The notes below the pieces were generated by a model. It was not told the origin of the DNA, searched no databases, and worked only from the letters and a program-made list of their open reading frames with translations. A program made the translations under genes and the position numbers. Shown here piece after piece: positions 17,831 through 28,347 of a stretch of 64,000 nt of DNA. Each line of letters starts with the position of its first letter. Within the stretch, counting starts at the first letter, position 1. This DNA comes from Bradyrhizobium sp. WBAH42 (GTDB lineage: Bacteria; Pseudomonadota; Alphaproteobacteria; Rhizobiales; Xanthobacteraceae), in assembly GCF_024585265.1 (NCBI RefSeq), contig NZ_CP036533.1:2365001-2429000 (forward strand), in the 5' to 3' direction.

Positions 17831-17854
17831 TCGCTCACGTCATTCAGTGAGCGA
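17831..17854. promoter_or_regulatory. 8-bp inverted repeat covering the livG leader
   Basis: TCGCTCAC at 17831-17838 and its exact complement GTGAGCGA at 17847-17854, spacer of eight bases, start seven bases upstream of the livG ATG. In RNA the hairpin would enclose the GAGCGAG that may serve as ribosome binding site. It could be an operator, or a translational control element. Confidence 0.4.
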
Positions 17855-17890
17855 TGGGGCGATCCGAGCCGCTCCCGGTGATGACAAAGG

Positions 17891-18757
17891 CTATCTGAAT
17901 CCCTCGGCCACACGCGCAACTTTTCCTCCTGATTTCAGCTTTTTGCCGATGTCTTTTTTTGAATGCGGCATCAGACCCCCGAGCGCCGCTTCGATGTTCC
18001 TTACCATCGCTAGGAGACGCGGTCCAATGTCGTTGATCAAGCGCTCTTCCGTGAAACGGAATGCGGGCGCGCCGCAATTGAATGCGTATGGTCCGGTTCC
18101 GTCGTTGAGCTTGAGCGCGACACCGGCCGCGCCGATGTCGTCGTGCCAGTCGCCGACCGAAATCGCAAAGCCGTATTTCGCGACGGTCTCGCCGGAACGT
18201 TCCAATCCCTCGCGCATCTTCGGCCAGCGGCTGCCGTAATGTTCGCGCAGGATGCGCGACACGTCAGCGCGACCTTCGTCGTCGAGCGCCCAGAAATAGG
18301 CGCGGCCCATCGCGCTGGTTGCAATCGGCACGCGCGAGCCGACGTCGAGTTGAACGCCGACGGTCTCGCTGCCGCGGCTCTGCCCGAAATAGATCATGCT
18401 GTGGCGGTCACGGCCGCCGACGGCGACGGCGCCGCCGGTCGCGCGCATCACTTCCTCGCGGAACGGCTCGGACAAATGCCGAACGCCCAGATTGGCCAGC
18501 GCCGCGTAGCCGAGCGACATCGCTGCAGGTGCGAGCTGGTACTTCTCGAACCGGGGAACCGGCGTCAGATAGCCGAGCTTGGTCAGCGTGTAGGTCAGGC
18601 GCGACACGGTGGGCTTGGGCAGATTGGTGCGCGAGGCAATCTCCTGATTGCCGAGCAGGCCGTCATTGGGGTGGAACGCGCGCAATACTTCCAGTCCGCG
18701 GGAAAGCGCGACGACGAAATTCCGATCGGTCGCGGTCTTCTTTCCTGTACGCTTCAT
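17891..18757 (-). CDS. IclR-family transcriptional regulator
   Basis: A 288-residue IclR-type regulator. The N-terminal winged helix (LSRGLEVLRAFHPNDGLLGN, then QEIASRTNLPKPTVSRLTYT) is followed by the GAF-like IclR effector domain. I choose the start at 18757 (MKRTGKKTATDRNFV) because the longer open frame would run into pimF at 18888. An AAGAAG is a possible ribosome binding site. It is divergent from the pimFABCD cluster, with a perfect 19-bp palindrome between, so it is the likely regulator of that cluster. It is also immediately upstream of, and co-directional with, the liv operon. Confidence 0.9.
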   Translation of the reverse strand: MKRTGKKTATDRNFVVALSRGLEVLRAFHPNDGLLGNQEIASRTNLPKPTVSRLTYTLTKLGYLTPVPRFEKYQLAPAAMSLGYAALANLGVRHLSEPFREEVMRATGGAVAVGGRDRHSMIYFGQSRGSETVGVQLDVGSRVPIATSAMGRAYFWALDDEGRADVSRILREHYGSRWPKMREGLERSGETVAKYGFAISVGDWHDDIGAAGVALKLNDGTGPYAFNCGAPAFRFTEERLINDIGPRLLAMVRNIEAALGGLMPHSKKDIGKKLKSGGKVARVAEGFR

Positions 18758-18824
18758 CCCTGATCTGCTTCTTGCGCGGAGTCGTTGACAACGTCCGTGC
18801 TTCAAAATAACCCTGCCGTCAAGA

Positions 18825-18843
18825 TGCGGAATTAAATTCCGCA
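18825..18843. promoter_or_regulatory. Perfect 19-bp palindrome, candidate IclR operator
   Basis: TGCGGAATT at 18825-18833, a central A, and AATTCCGCA at 18835-18843. Arms are fully complementary. Its size and style match known IclR-family operators (short palindromes rich in GGAA/TTCC). It lies 45-63 bases upstream of the pimF start and 68-86 upstream of the iclR start. Confidence 0.7.
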
Positions 18844-18887
18844 CCGCGAAATCGAACAAAAGTAAATCCCCACCAAGGAGGGACACC

Positions 18888-20984
<2,097 letters not shown>

Positions 20985-21006
20985 TGGCCGCTTCGTCTCA
21001 ACCTTT

Positions 21007-21106
21007 GTCATTCCGGGATGCGCCGCAAGGCGCAGGCCCGGAATCCATAACCCCAGCTGGTGGCTATGGATTCCGGGCTCGCGACTTCGTCGCGCCCCGG
21101 AATGAC
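21007..21106. repeat. Dispersed palindromic repeat, family C, copy 1
   Basis: Starts GTCATTCCGGGATGCGCCGC and ends CGCGCCCCGGAATGAC. GGAATCCATA and TATGGATTCC in the middle are complementary. The second copy is at 35677-35780. It sits between pimF and pimA, inside an otherwise co-directional gene cluster. Confidence 0.8.
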
Positions 21107-21143
21107 GGTCTGTGTTAGTTTGCTCGCTCAAGCAATCAAGAAA

Positions 21144-22826
21144 ATGACCCATCCCGGCGAACAGTTTTATCCCGAGGGCGTGCGGTGGGACGACACCATC
21201 GTCCAGGGCACCCTGCCGGATCTCCTCTCGAAGGCCGCCGCCGATTATGGCACGCGCACCGCGCTGGAGTTCCGCGACCGACCGATCAGCTACACCGAAC
21301 TCGCAGCTCAGGCCGATCGCGCCGCCGCGGCGTTCCTGCGCGCCGGGTGCGGCAAGAACAGCTCGGTCGCGCTGTTCCTCGGCAACACGCCCGATCACCC
21401 CGTCAACTTCTTCGGCGCGCTGAAGGCCGGCGGCCGCGTCGCGCATCTGTCGCCGCTCGACGGCGAGATCGCGCTGACGCACAAGATCACCGATTCCGGC
21501 TCGCGTGTGCTCGTCACCTCCAACCTCCAGGCCCTGCTGCCGACCGCGCTGAAATTCCTGGAGAAGGGCCTGATCGACAAGCTCGTCGTCTGCGAGGACG
21601 ATCATTGGGGCAAGGTCGGCACGCCGCAGGCGGCGATCCCCGACGATCCCCGCATCGTCACCTTCAAGACCTTCGTCGAGGGCGCCGCCGCGCCTGCGCA
21701 ATGGCCTGTTGTCGCGGCCGATGACGTCGCGCTGCTGCAATATACCGGCGGCACCACCGGCCTGCCCAAGGGCGCGATGCTCACCCACGGCAATCTCACC
21801 TCGGCGGTGTCGATCTACGACGTCTGGGGCAAGCCGGCGCGCGCCGCCCGCGGCGACGTGATCGAGCGCGTGATCTGCGTGCTGCCGCTGTTCCACATCT
21901 ACGCGCTGACCGTGGTGCTGTTGTCCTCGCTTCGGCGCGGCAATCTGATCTCGCTGCATCAGCGCTTCGACGTCGAAGCCGTGATGCGCGACATCGAGGT
22001 GAAGCGTGCGACCTATTTCCCGGGCGTTCCGACGATGTGGATCGCGATCGCCGCGCTGCCCGATCTCGACAAGCGCGACTTCTCCTCGCTCGTCACCATC
22101 GGCTCCGGCGGCGCGCCGCTGCCGGTGGAGATCGCGAGCTTCTTCGAGCGCAAGGTCGGCAAGAAGCTGCGCAGCGGCTGGGGCATGACCGAGACCTGCT
22201 CGCCCGGCACCGGCCATCCGCCCACGGGTCCCGAGAAGCCCGGCTCGATCGGCCTGATGCTGCCCGGCATCGAGCTCGACGTCGTCGCGCTCGACGATCC
22301 CAGACGCGTGCTGCCGCCGGGCGAGATCGGGGAGATCCGCATCAAGGGCCCGAACGTCACCAAAGGCTACTGGAACAAGCCGGCAGGATCGACCGAGGCC
22401 TTCGTCGACGGCCGCTTCCTCACCGGCGACATCGGCTATGTCGACACCGACGGCTACTTCTTCCTGGTCGACCGCAAGAAGGACATGATCATCTCCGGCG
22501 GCTTCAACGTCTATCCGCAGATGATCGAGCAGGCGATCTACACCATTCCGGGCGTGCACGAGGTGATCGTGCTCGGCATTCCCGACCCGTATCGGGGCGA
22601 GGCCGCAAAGGCCTTCATCAAGCTGAGGCCGGACGCAAAGCCGTTCTCGCTCGACGAATTGCGCGCGCAGCTCGCCGGCAAGCTCGGCAGGCACGAGCTG
22701 CCGGCCGCGGTCGAATTCGTCGATGACCTGCCGCGCACGCCGGTCGGGAAATTGTCGCGCCACGAATTGCGCCAGCAGCAGAAACCGTCACAATCCACGA
22801 CAACCGCATCAGGAGGTCGCTCTTGA
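21144..22826 (+). CDS. pimA: Acyl-CoA ligase (PimA-like, AMP-forming)
   Basis: A 560-residue member of the ANL (acyl-CoA synthetase) superfamily, activating fatty or dicarboxylic acids with ATP and CoA. Motifs: the P-loop-like [18 protein letters not shown] near residue 200, [10 protein letters not shown] near 345, and [20 protein letters not shown] followed by DMIISGGFN near 430-455. The catalytic Lys is in the C-terminal [14 protein letters not shown] take ATG 21144 ([12 protein letters not shown]) as start, since the longer frame is formed by the upstream repeat. The stop overlaps the next start (TTGA). The name rests on cluster order. Confidence 0.88.
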   Translation: MTHPGEQFYPEGVRWDDTIVQGTLPDLLSKAAADYGTRTALEFRDRPISYTELAAQADRAAAAFLRAGCGKNSSVALFLGNTPDHPVNFFGALKAGGRVAHLSPLDGEIALTHKITDSGSRVLVTSNLQALLPTALKFLEKGLIDKLVVCEDDHWGKVGTPQAAIPDDPRIVTFKTFVEGAAAPAQWPVVAADDVALLQYTGGTTGLPKGAMLTHGNLTSAVSIYDVWGKPARAARGDVIERVICVLPLFHIYALTVVLLSSLRRGNLISLHQRFDVEAVMRDIEVKRATYFPGVPTMWIAIAALPDLDKRDFSSLVTIGSGGAPLPVEIASFFERKVGKKLRSGWGMTETCSPGTGHPPTGPEKPGSIGLMLPGIELDVVALDDPRRVLPPGEIGEIRIKGPNVTKGYWNKPAGSTEAFVDGRFLTGDIGYVDTDGYFFLVDRKKDMIISGGFNVYPQMIEQAIYTIPGVHEVIVLGIPDPYRGEAAKAFIKLRPDAKPFSLDELRAQLAGKLGRHELPAAVEFVDDLPRTPVGKLSRHELRQQQKPSQSTTTASGGRS

Positions 22827-24010
22827 CCGACGCCGTCATCGTTTCCACCGCCCGCACCCCGATCGGCAAGGCCTATCGCGGCGCGCTCAACGCCACCGAG
22901 GGCGCAACGCTGCTCGGCCACGCCATCGGCGAAGCGGTCGCCCGCGCCAAGATCGATCCGAGGGAGGTCGAGGACGTCGTGATGGGCGCAGCGCTGCAGC
23001 AGGGCGCGACCGGCGGCAACATCGCGCGCAAGGCGCTGCTGCGCGCCGGCCTTCCCGTCACCGTCGCCGGCACCACGATCGACCGGCAGTGCGCCTCGGG
23101 CCTGCAGGCGATCGCGCTCGCGGCGCGCTCGGTGATCTTCGACGGCGTCGAGATCGCGGTCGGTGGCGGCGGCGAGTCGATCAGCCTCGTGCAGAACGAC
23201 AAGATGAACGGCTTCCACGCCCAGGATCCGGCGCTGCTCAAGATCAAGGGCGAGGTCTACATGCCCATGATCGACACGGCGGAAGTCGTCGCCAAGCGCT
23301 ACGGCATCTCGCGCGAACGCCAGGACGAATATTCGCTGGAGAGCCAGCGCCGCACCGCGGCCGCGCAGCAGGGCGGCAAGTTCAAGGACGAGCTCGCCCC
23401 GATCACGACGCAGATGGCGGTCACCGACAAGGCGACGGGCGCCGTCTCGATGAAGGAAGTCACGCTGTCGCAGGACGAGGGCCCGCGCCCCGAGACCACG
23501 ATCGAAGGCCTTGCCGGCCTGAAGGCCGTGCGCGGGGAGGGTTTCACCATCACCGCCGGCAATGCCAGCCAGCTTTCCGACGGCGCCAGCGCCTCCGTGA
23601 TCATGAGCGACAAGGAAGCCGCCAAGCGCGGCCTTGCGCCGCTCGGCATTTTCCGCGGCTTCGTCTCGGCCGGCTGCGAGCCGGACGAGATGGGCATCGG
23701 TCCGGTCTTCGCCGTGCCGCGCCTCTTGAAGCGCCACGGCCTCACCGTCGACGACATCGGCCTCTGGGAGCTGAACGAAGCCTTCGCGGTGCAGGTGCTG
23801 TATTGCCGCGACAAGCTCGGCATCGACCCCGAGAAGATCAACGTCAACGGCGGCGCGATCTCGGTCGGCCATCCCTACGGCATGTCCGGCGCGCGCCTCA
23901 CCGGCCACGCTCTGATCGAAGGCCGCCGCCGCAAGGCCAGGTACGCGGTCGTCACCATGTGCGTCGGCGGCGGCATGGGCGCGGCCGGGCTGTTCGAAGT
24001 TTTGCAGTAA
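22823..24010 (+). CDS. pimB: Acetyl-CoA acyltransferase (thiolase)
   Basis: A 395-residue thiolase that cleaves 3-oxoacyl-CoA with CoA, the last step of beta-oxidation. The nucleophilic Cys is in [16 protein letters not shown] near residue 90. The His and the second Cys lie in [18 protein letters not shown] and [14 protein letters not shown] near the C terminus. It starts with TTG, supported by AGGAGG six bases upstream, and overlaps the acyl-CoA ligase stop by four bases, a strong sign of coupling. Confidence 0.92.
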   Translation: MTDAVIVSTARTPIGKAYRGALNATEGATLLGHAIGEAVARAKIDPREVEDVVMGAALQQGATGGNIARKALLRAGLPVTVAGTTIDRQCASGLQAIALAARSVIFDGVEIAVGGGGESISLVQNDKMNGFHAQDPALLKIKGEVYMPMIDTAEVVAKRYGISRERQDEYSLESQRRTAAAQQGGKFKDELAPITTQMAVTDKATGAVSMKEVTLSQDEGPRPETTIEGLAGLKAVRGEGFTITAGNASQLSDGASASVIMSDKEAAKRGLAPLGIFRGFVSAGCEPDEMGIGPVFAVPRLLKRHGLTVDDIGLWELNEAFAVQVLYCRDKLGIDPEKINVNGGAISVGHPYGMSGARLTGHALIEGRRRKARYAVVTMCVGGGMGAAGLFEVLQ

Positions 24011-24026
24011 TTCACAGGAGGATCCG

Positions 24027-25217
24027 ATGGATCTCGCATTCACGAAAGAAGAGCAGGCGTTTCGCGACGAAGTGCGGCAGTTCTTCCGCGACAACGTGCC
24101 GCCGGATACGCGGCGCAAGCTGGTCGAGGGCCGTCATCTCTCCAAGGACGAGATGGTGACGTGGTGGCGCATCCTCAACAAGAAGGGCTGGGGCGTCAGC
24201 CATTGGCCGAAGGAATATGGCGGAACGGGGTGGACCTCCGTGCAGCACTACATCTTCAACGAGGAGCTGCAGTCCTATCCGGCGCCGCAGCCGCTCGCCT
24301 TCGGCGTCAGCATGGTCGGCCCCGTCATCTACACCTTCGGCAACGAGGAGCAGAAGAAGAAGTACCTGCCGCGCATCGCCAATGTCGACGATTGGTGGTG
24401 CCAGGGTTTTTCGGAGCCCGGCTCCGGCTCCGACCTCGCTTCGCTGAAGACGAAGGCCGAGCGCCGTGGCGACAAGTGGATCATCAACGGCCAGAAGACC
24501 TGGACCACGCTCGCCCAGCACGCCGACATGATCTTCTGCCTCTGCCGCACCGACAACAACGCCAAGAAGCAGATGGGCATCTCCTTCATCGTGTTCTCGA
24601 TGAAGTCGAAGGGCGTCACCGTGCGCCCGATCCAGACCATCGACGGCGGCCGTGAGGTCAACGAGGTCTTCTTCGACGACGTCGAGGTGCCCTACGAGAA
24701 CCTGATCGGCGAGGAGAACAAGGGCTGGGACTACGCCAAATTCCTGCTCGGCAACGAGCGCACCGGCATCGCCCGCGTCGGCGTCTCCAAGGAGCGCATC
24801 CGCCGCATCAAGGATCTGGCGTCGAAGGTCGAATCCGCCGGCAAGCCGATCATCCAGGATCCCGCCTTCCGCGAGAAGCTGGCGGCCTGCGAGATCGAGC
24901 TGAAGGCGCTCGAGCTGACCCAGCTGCGCGTCGTCGCCGATGAAGGCAAGCACGGCAAGGGCAAGCCCAATCCGGCCTCGTCGGTGCTGAAGATCAAGGG
25001 CTCCGAGATCCAGCAGACCACCACCGAGCTCTTGATGGAAGTGATCGGCCCGTTCGCCGCGCCCTACGACGTGCACGGCGACGACGGCTCGAACGAAGCC
25101 ATGGACTGGACCGCCCAGATCGCGCCGAGCTACTTCAACAACCGCAAGGTCTCGATCTACGGCGGCTCCAACGAGATCCAGCGCAACATCATCGCCAAGG
25201 CGGTGCTGGGGCTGTGA
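24027..25217 (+). CDS. pimC: Acyl-CoA dehydrogenase, large subunit (PimC-like)
   Basis: A 396-residue FAD-dependent acyl-CoA dehydrogenase. Features are QGFSEPGSGSDLASLKTKAE near 130-150, the flavin-binding region INGQKTWTTLAQHADMIFCL, and the C-terminal FNNRKVSIYGGSNEIQRNII. AGGAGGATCCG precedes the ATG, 16 bases after the thiolase stop. In R. palustris PimC and PimD together form pimeloyl-CoA dehydrogenase; here the two dehydrogenase genes are again neighbours, though a repeat separates them. It oxidises the acyl-CoA at C2-C3. Confidence 0.9.
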   Translation: MDLAFTKEEQAFRDEVRQFFRDNVPPDTRRKLVEGRHLSKDEMVTWWRILNKKGWGVSHWPKEYGGTGWTSVQHYIFNEELQSYPAPQPLAFGVSMVGPVIYTFGNEEQKKKYLPRIANVDDWWCQGFSEPGSGSDLASLKTKAERRGDKWIINGQKTWTTLAQHADMIFCLCRTDNNAKKQMGISFIVFSMKSKGVTVRPIQTIDGGREVNEVFFDDVEVPYENLIGEENKGWDYAKFLLGNERTGIARVGVSKERIRRIKDLASKVESAGKPIIQDPAFREKLAACEIELKALELTQLRVVADEGKHGKGKPNPASSVLKIKGSEIQQTTTELLMEVIGPFAAPYDVHGDDGSNEAMDWTAQIAPSYFNNRKVSIYGGSNEIQRNIIAKAVLGL

Positions 25218-25232
25218 ATCAACAATGACGCT

Positions 25233-25329
25233 GTCGTCCCCCGCGAAGGCGGGGGACCCAGTACGCCGCGGCGGTCGTGAGTACAGCCGGCGGCTGCGTT
25301 TACTGGATCCCCGCCTTCGCGGGGATGAC
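25233..25329. repeat. Dispersed palindromic repeat, family A, copy 3
   Basis: Starts GTCGTCCCCCGCGAAGGCGG, ends CCCCGCCTTCGCGGGGATGA followed by C. The middle carries CCCAGTACGCC and TTTACTGGATCC. It is inserted between pimC and pimD and may affect readthrough from the promoter-proximal genes into pimD. Confidence 0.82.
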
Positions 25330-25381
25330 GTCTGAGGGTGAGGACGACGGCAGGACAATTCCCGCCGATTTGGAGAAAAAC

Positions 25382-26524
25382 ATGGATTTTGATCTGTCCG
25401 AGGAGCAGCGGCTTCTCAAGGAAAGCATCGACGGCCTGCTGACCGATTCCTACGATTTCGAGCAGCGCAAGAAGTACATGGCGGAGAAGGGCGGCTGGAG
25501 CAAAACGGTCTGGCTCAAGCTCGCCGAGCAGGGTCTTTTGGGCCTGCCCTTCAGCGAGGCCGACGGCGGCTTCGGCGGCGGCGGCGTCGAGACCATGATC
25601 GTGATGGAGGCGCTCGGCAAGGCGCTGGTGCTGGAGCCGTATCTGGCCACGGTCGTGATCGGCGGCGGCTTCCTGCGTCATGCCGGCACCGATGCGCAGA
25701 AGGCCGCGCACGTGCCGGGGATCATCGACGGCAGCAAGACGCTCGCCTTCGCCCAGCTCGAGAAGAACTCGCGCTATGATCTGTTCGACGTCACCACGAC
25801 CGCGAAGAAGAAGGGCGACGGCTACGTGATCGACGGCGAAAAGTTCGTCGTGCTCAACGGCGAGAACGCCGACACCCTGATCGTCACCGCACGCACCAAG
25901 GGCGACCGCCGCGACAAATCAGGCATCGGCGTGTTCCTGGTCCCGGCCAATGCCAAGGGCGTCGCCAGGAAGTCCTATCCCACGCAAGACGGCCTGCACG
26001 CCGCCGACATCACCTTCACCGGTGTCGAGGTCGCACCTGATGCCGTGCTCGGCAACCCCGAGGATTCGCTCGCGCTGATCGAGCGTGTCGTGGACGAGGC
26101 CCGCGTCGCGCTCTGCGCCGAAGCGGTCGGCCTGATGGACGAATCGCTCAAGACCACGGTCGAGTACATCAAGACGCGCAAGCAGTTCGGCGTCGCGATC
26201 GGCTCGTTCCAGTCGCTGCAGCACCGCGCCTCCGACATGTTCGTCGCCACCGAGCAGGCGCGCTCGATGTCGATGTTCGCGACCATGGCTGGTGATTTCG
26301 AGGACGCCAAGGAGCGCAGCAACGCGATCGCCGCGGCCAAGGTGCAGATCGGCAAGTCGCTGAAGTTCGTCGGCCAGCAATCGATCCAGCTCCACGGCGG
26401 CATCGGCATGACCATGGAGGCGAAGATCGGCCACTACTTCAAGCGCCTCACCATGATCGAAAACACCTTTGGCGACACCGACTACCACCAGCGCCGCGTC
26501 GCCGATGCGGGCGGGTTGATCTGA
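25382..26524 (+). CDS. pimD: Acyl-CoA dehydrogenase, small subunit (PimD-like)
   Basis: A 380-residue acyl-CoA dehydrogenase homologue, beginning MDFDLSEEQRLLKESIDGLL. The family core is present (GDGYVIDGEKFVVLNGENAD, then YIKTRKQFGVAIGSFQSLQH and QLHGGIGMTMEAKIGHYFKR). The start at 25382 follows GGAGAAAAAC; the longer open frame is made by the repeat just upstream. It is the presumed partner of the gene at 24027 in a heteromeric dicarboxyl-CoA dehydrogenase. Such partners often have diverged active sites, and I cannot pick the catalytic base with confidence. Confidence 0.9.
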   Translation: MDFDLSEEQRLLKESIDGLLTDSYDFEQRKKYMAEKGGWSKTVWLKLAEQGLLGLPFSEADGGFGGGGVETMIVMEALGKALVLEPYLATVVIGGGFLRHAGTDAQKAAHVPGIIDGSKTLAFAQLEKNSRYDLFDVTTTAKKKGDGYVIDGEKFVVLNGENADTLIVTARTKGDRRDKSGIGVFLVPANAKGVARKSYPTQDGLHAADITFTGVEVAPDAVLGNPEDSLALIERVVDEARVALCAEAVGLMDESLKTTVEYIKTRKQFGVAIGSFQSLQHRASDMFVATEQARSMSMFATMAGDFEDAKERSNAIAAAKVQIGKSLKFVGQQSIQLHGGIGMTMEAKIGHYFKRLTMIENTFGDTDYHQRRVADAGGLI

Positions 26525-26580
26525 CGCCTTGGCGTCATCCCGGGGCATCAAGAGGCGATGGTCCCGTGATCTCTCCACAT

Positions 26581-26666
26581 CGTCATTGCGAGCGAAGCAA
26601 AGCAATCCAGGATCCTTCCGTTGAGGCAGTCTGGATTGCTTCGTCGCTTCGCTCCTCGCAATGACG
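26581..26666. repeat. Dispersed palindromic repeat, family B, copy 2
   Basis: Starts CGTCATTGCGAGCGAAGC and ends CTCCTCGCAATGACG; AGCAATCCAG and CTGGATTGCT are complementary. It lies between pimD and the SDR gene. Confidence 0.82.
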
Positions 26667-26694
26667 GAAGCCGTTGAAGCATCGAGAACACCAA

Positions 26695-27468
26695 ATGCAA
26701 AACACCCCGTTCGATCTCACCGGCAAGGTCGCCGTGGTCACCGGCTCCAGCCGCGGCATCGGCCGCTCCTCCGCCGAGCTGCTCGCCAGGCTCGGGGCCA
26801 AGGTCGTGGTCTCCTCGCGCAAGGCGGAGGCCTGCAAGGAGGTCGCCGACGGCATCAATGCGGCCGGCGGTGACGCCATCGTCATCCCCTGCAACATCGC
26901 GCGCAAGGCCGAGGTCGAGGCGCTGATCGCAGGCGCCACGAAGCATTACGGCAAGATCGACATCCTGGTCTGCAACGCCGCGGTCAACCCGTATTACGGC
27001 CCGCTGCTCGACATCACCGACGAAGCCTTCGACAAGATCATGGGAAGCAACGTCAAGAGCAACATCTGGCTCGCCGCGCTCGCGATCCCTGAGATGGCCG
27101 AGCGCGGCAAGGGCTCGGTGATCATCATCTCCTCGATCGGCGGCCTGCGCGGCTCCACCGTGATCGGCGCCTACGGCATCTCCAAGGCCGCCGACTTCGC
27201 GCTGTGCCGTTCGCTCGCCGGCGAATGGGGCCCGAAAGGCGTCCGCGTCAACTGCATCGCGCCCGGCCTCGTCAAGACCGACTTCGCCCGCGCGCTCTGG
27301 GAAGACGAAGCCAATTTGAAGCGCCGCACCGCCACCACGCCGCTGCGCCGCATCGGCGAGCCCGACGAGATCGCCGGCGCCGTCGCCTACCTCGCCTCCG
27401 ACGCCTCGAGCTTCATGACCGGCCAGACCATCGTCATCGATGGCGGAGTCACGACCGCGGCGGTGTAG
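26695..27468 (+). CDS. Short-chain dehydrogenase/reductase
   Basis: A 257-residue classical SDR oxidoreductase using NAD(P). It shows the Rossmann motif VVTGSSRGIGRSSAELLARL at about 14-33, NAAVNPYYG near 93, and the catalytic Ser/Tyr/Lys set in IIISSIGGLRGSTVIGAYGI followed by SKAA. The C-terminal TGQTIVIDGG is also standard. The start at 26695 (MQNTPFDLTGKVAVVTG) is selected over an upstream ATG at 26674. It follows the pim cluster co-directionally and may act in the same pathway, but its substrate cannot be read from sequence. Confidence 0.9.
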   Translation: MQNTPFDLTGKVAVVTGSSRGIGRSSAELLARLGAKVVVSSRKAEACKEVADGINAAGGDAIVIPCNIARKAEVEALIAGATKHYGKIDILVCNAAVNPYYGPLLDITDEAFDKIMGSNVKSNIWLAALAIPEMAERGKGSVIIISSIGGLRGSTVIGAYGISKAADFALCRSLAGEWGPKGVRVNCIAPGLVKTDFARALWEDEANLKRRTATTPLRRIGEPDEIAGAVAYLASDASSFMTGQTIVIDGGVTTAAV

Positions 27469-28345
27469 CCCCGCGCGCCGCCAGCGCGCCCTCGATGGCG
27501 CGCACCACGATCAGGGCGGACCGCTCGTCGAGATGCACGCCGTCGGCCCAGCGCAGCTCGCCGATCGGCGGATGGATCGGCAGCCAGCGCCCGCCATCCG
27601 GGAAGGCCGTGTGGACGATCGCCTTGCTCATCCTGACCATGCGGGACTCCTCGATCTCCGCCGCGAAGGGAATCTCGAGCAGCAAGGCGCGCGATCCCCG
27701 CCGCTCGATCTCGTCGATGAGCGCCTTGATGCGCGCCACATTCACCCGCGCCGCAACCGTTGGGTCCTCGTCGTTCATCTGTTGCACAGCGCGGTCGAGA
27801 TGGATCTTGTTGTCGAAAGTGCTCGGTGGCTCGCCGAGCAGGCGATCCCGCGCCGCGCGCGCCTCCGCGGGGCTTGGCGGGGTGTGATTCCAGGTCTCGT
27901 AGGCGGCCACCGCCGTTCGCACCGGGCGCAGGAACCGCGCATCGTTGTCCGCGCCGCCGGAGAATTTTTCGATCAGCGCGTCGTCCGGCAGGCGCGTGAG
28001 CACATTGGCCTCGATCAGGACGATCTTCGGCAGGCTTTTCTGCCTTGCGATGATCTCCAGGCTCGTCACCGGCGAGCCGCCGGCCAGCGCCAGGTTGCGG
28101 ATGCGGGGCAACGAGAAATATTCCTCCTTCAGGCGCCACGCGACCGAGCTGCCGACCAGCACGATGTCAGGCGTGGGCTCCCGGACATAGCGGTTGAGGG
28201 TGACGAGGCTGCCGTCGCGCGTGGTGACGGCCGGCTGCTGCAGGGCCGAGCCGAAGCGCGCGGTGGCGAGGCCGCAGGCGAGCAGCAGCATCGCGGCGCC
28301 GCCGGCGCACCTGATCATCCACGAAAGTGTCGTATCCTGCCGCAT
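27449..28345 (-). CDS. Membrane-anchored SGNH-like protein, partner of MBOAT
   Basis: A 298-residue protein with an N-terminal membrane anchor or signal (CAGGAAMLLLACGLATARFG) and a presumed periplasmic domain. I see SGNH-hydrolase hallmarks: a Ser block LVGSSVAWRL near residue 62 and a C-terminal Asp-His block WADGVHLDERSA near 275. Its ATG is two bases after the MBOAT stop, so the pair is translationally coupled. In known systems (AlgI with AlgJ/AlgX, or similar sets), the MBOAT moves an acyl group and the SGNH partner transfers it to a polysaccharide or other acceptor. Its 3' end overlaps the SDR gene's 3' end by about 20 bases (convergent). Confidence 0.7.
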   Translation of the reverse strand: MRQDTTLSWMIRCAGGAAMLLLACGLATARFGSALQQPAVTTRDGSLVTLNRYVREPTPDIVLVGSSVAWRLKEEYFSLPRIRNLALAGGSPVTSLEIIARQKSLPKIVLIEANVLTRLPDDALIEKFSGGADNDARFLRPVRTAVAAYETWNHTPPSPAEARAARDRLLGEPPSTFDNKIHLDRAVQQMNDEDPTVAARVNVARIKALIDEIERRGSRALLLEIPFAAEIEESRMVRMSKAIVHTAFPDGGRWLPIHPPIGELRWADGVHLDERSALIVVRAIEGALAARGATPPRS

Positions 28346-28347
28346 GG

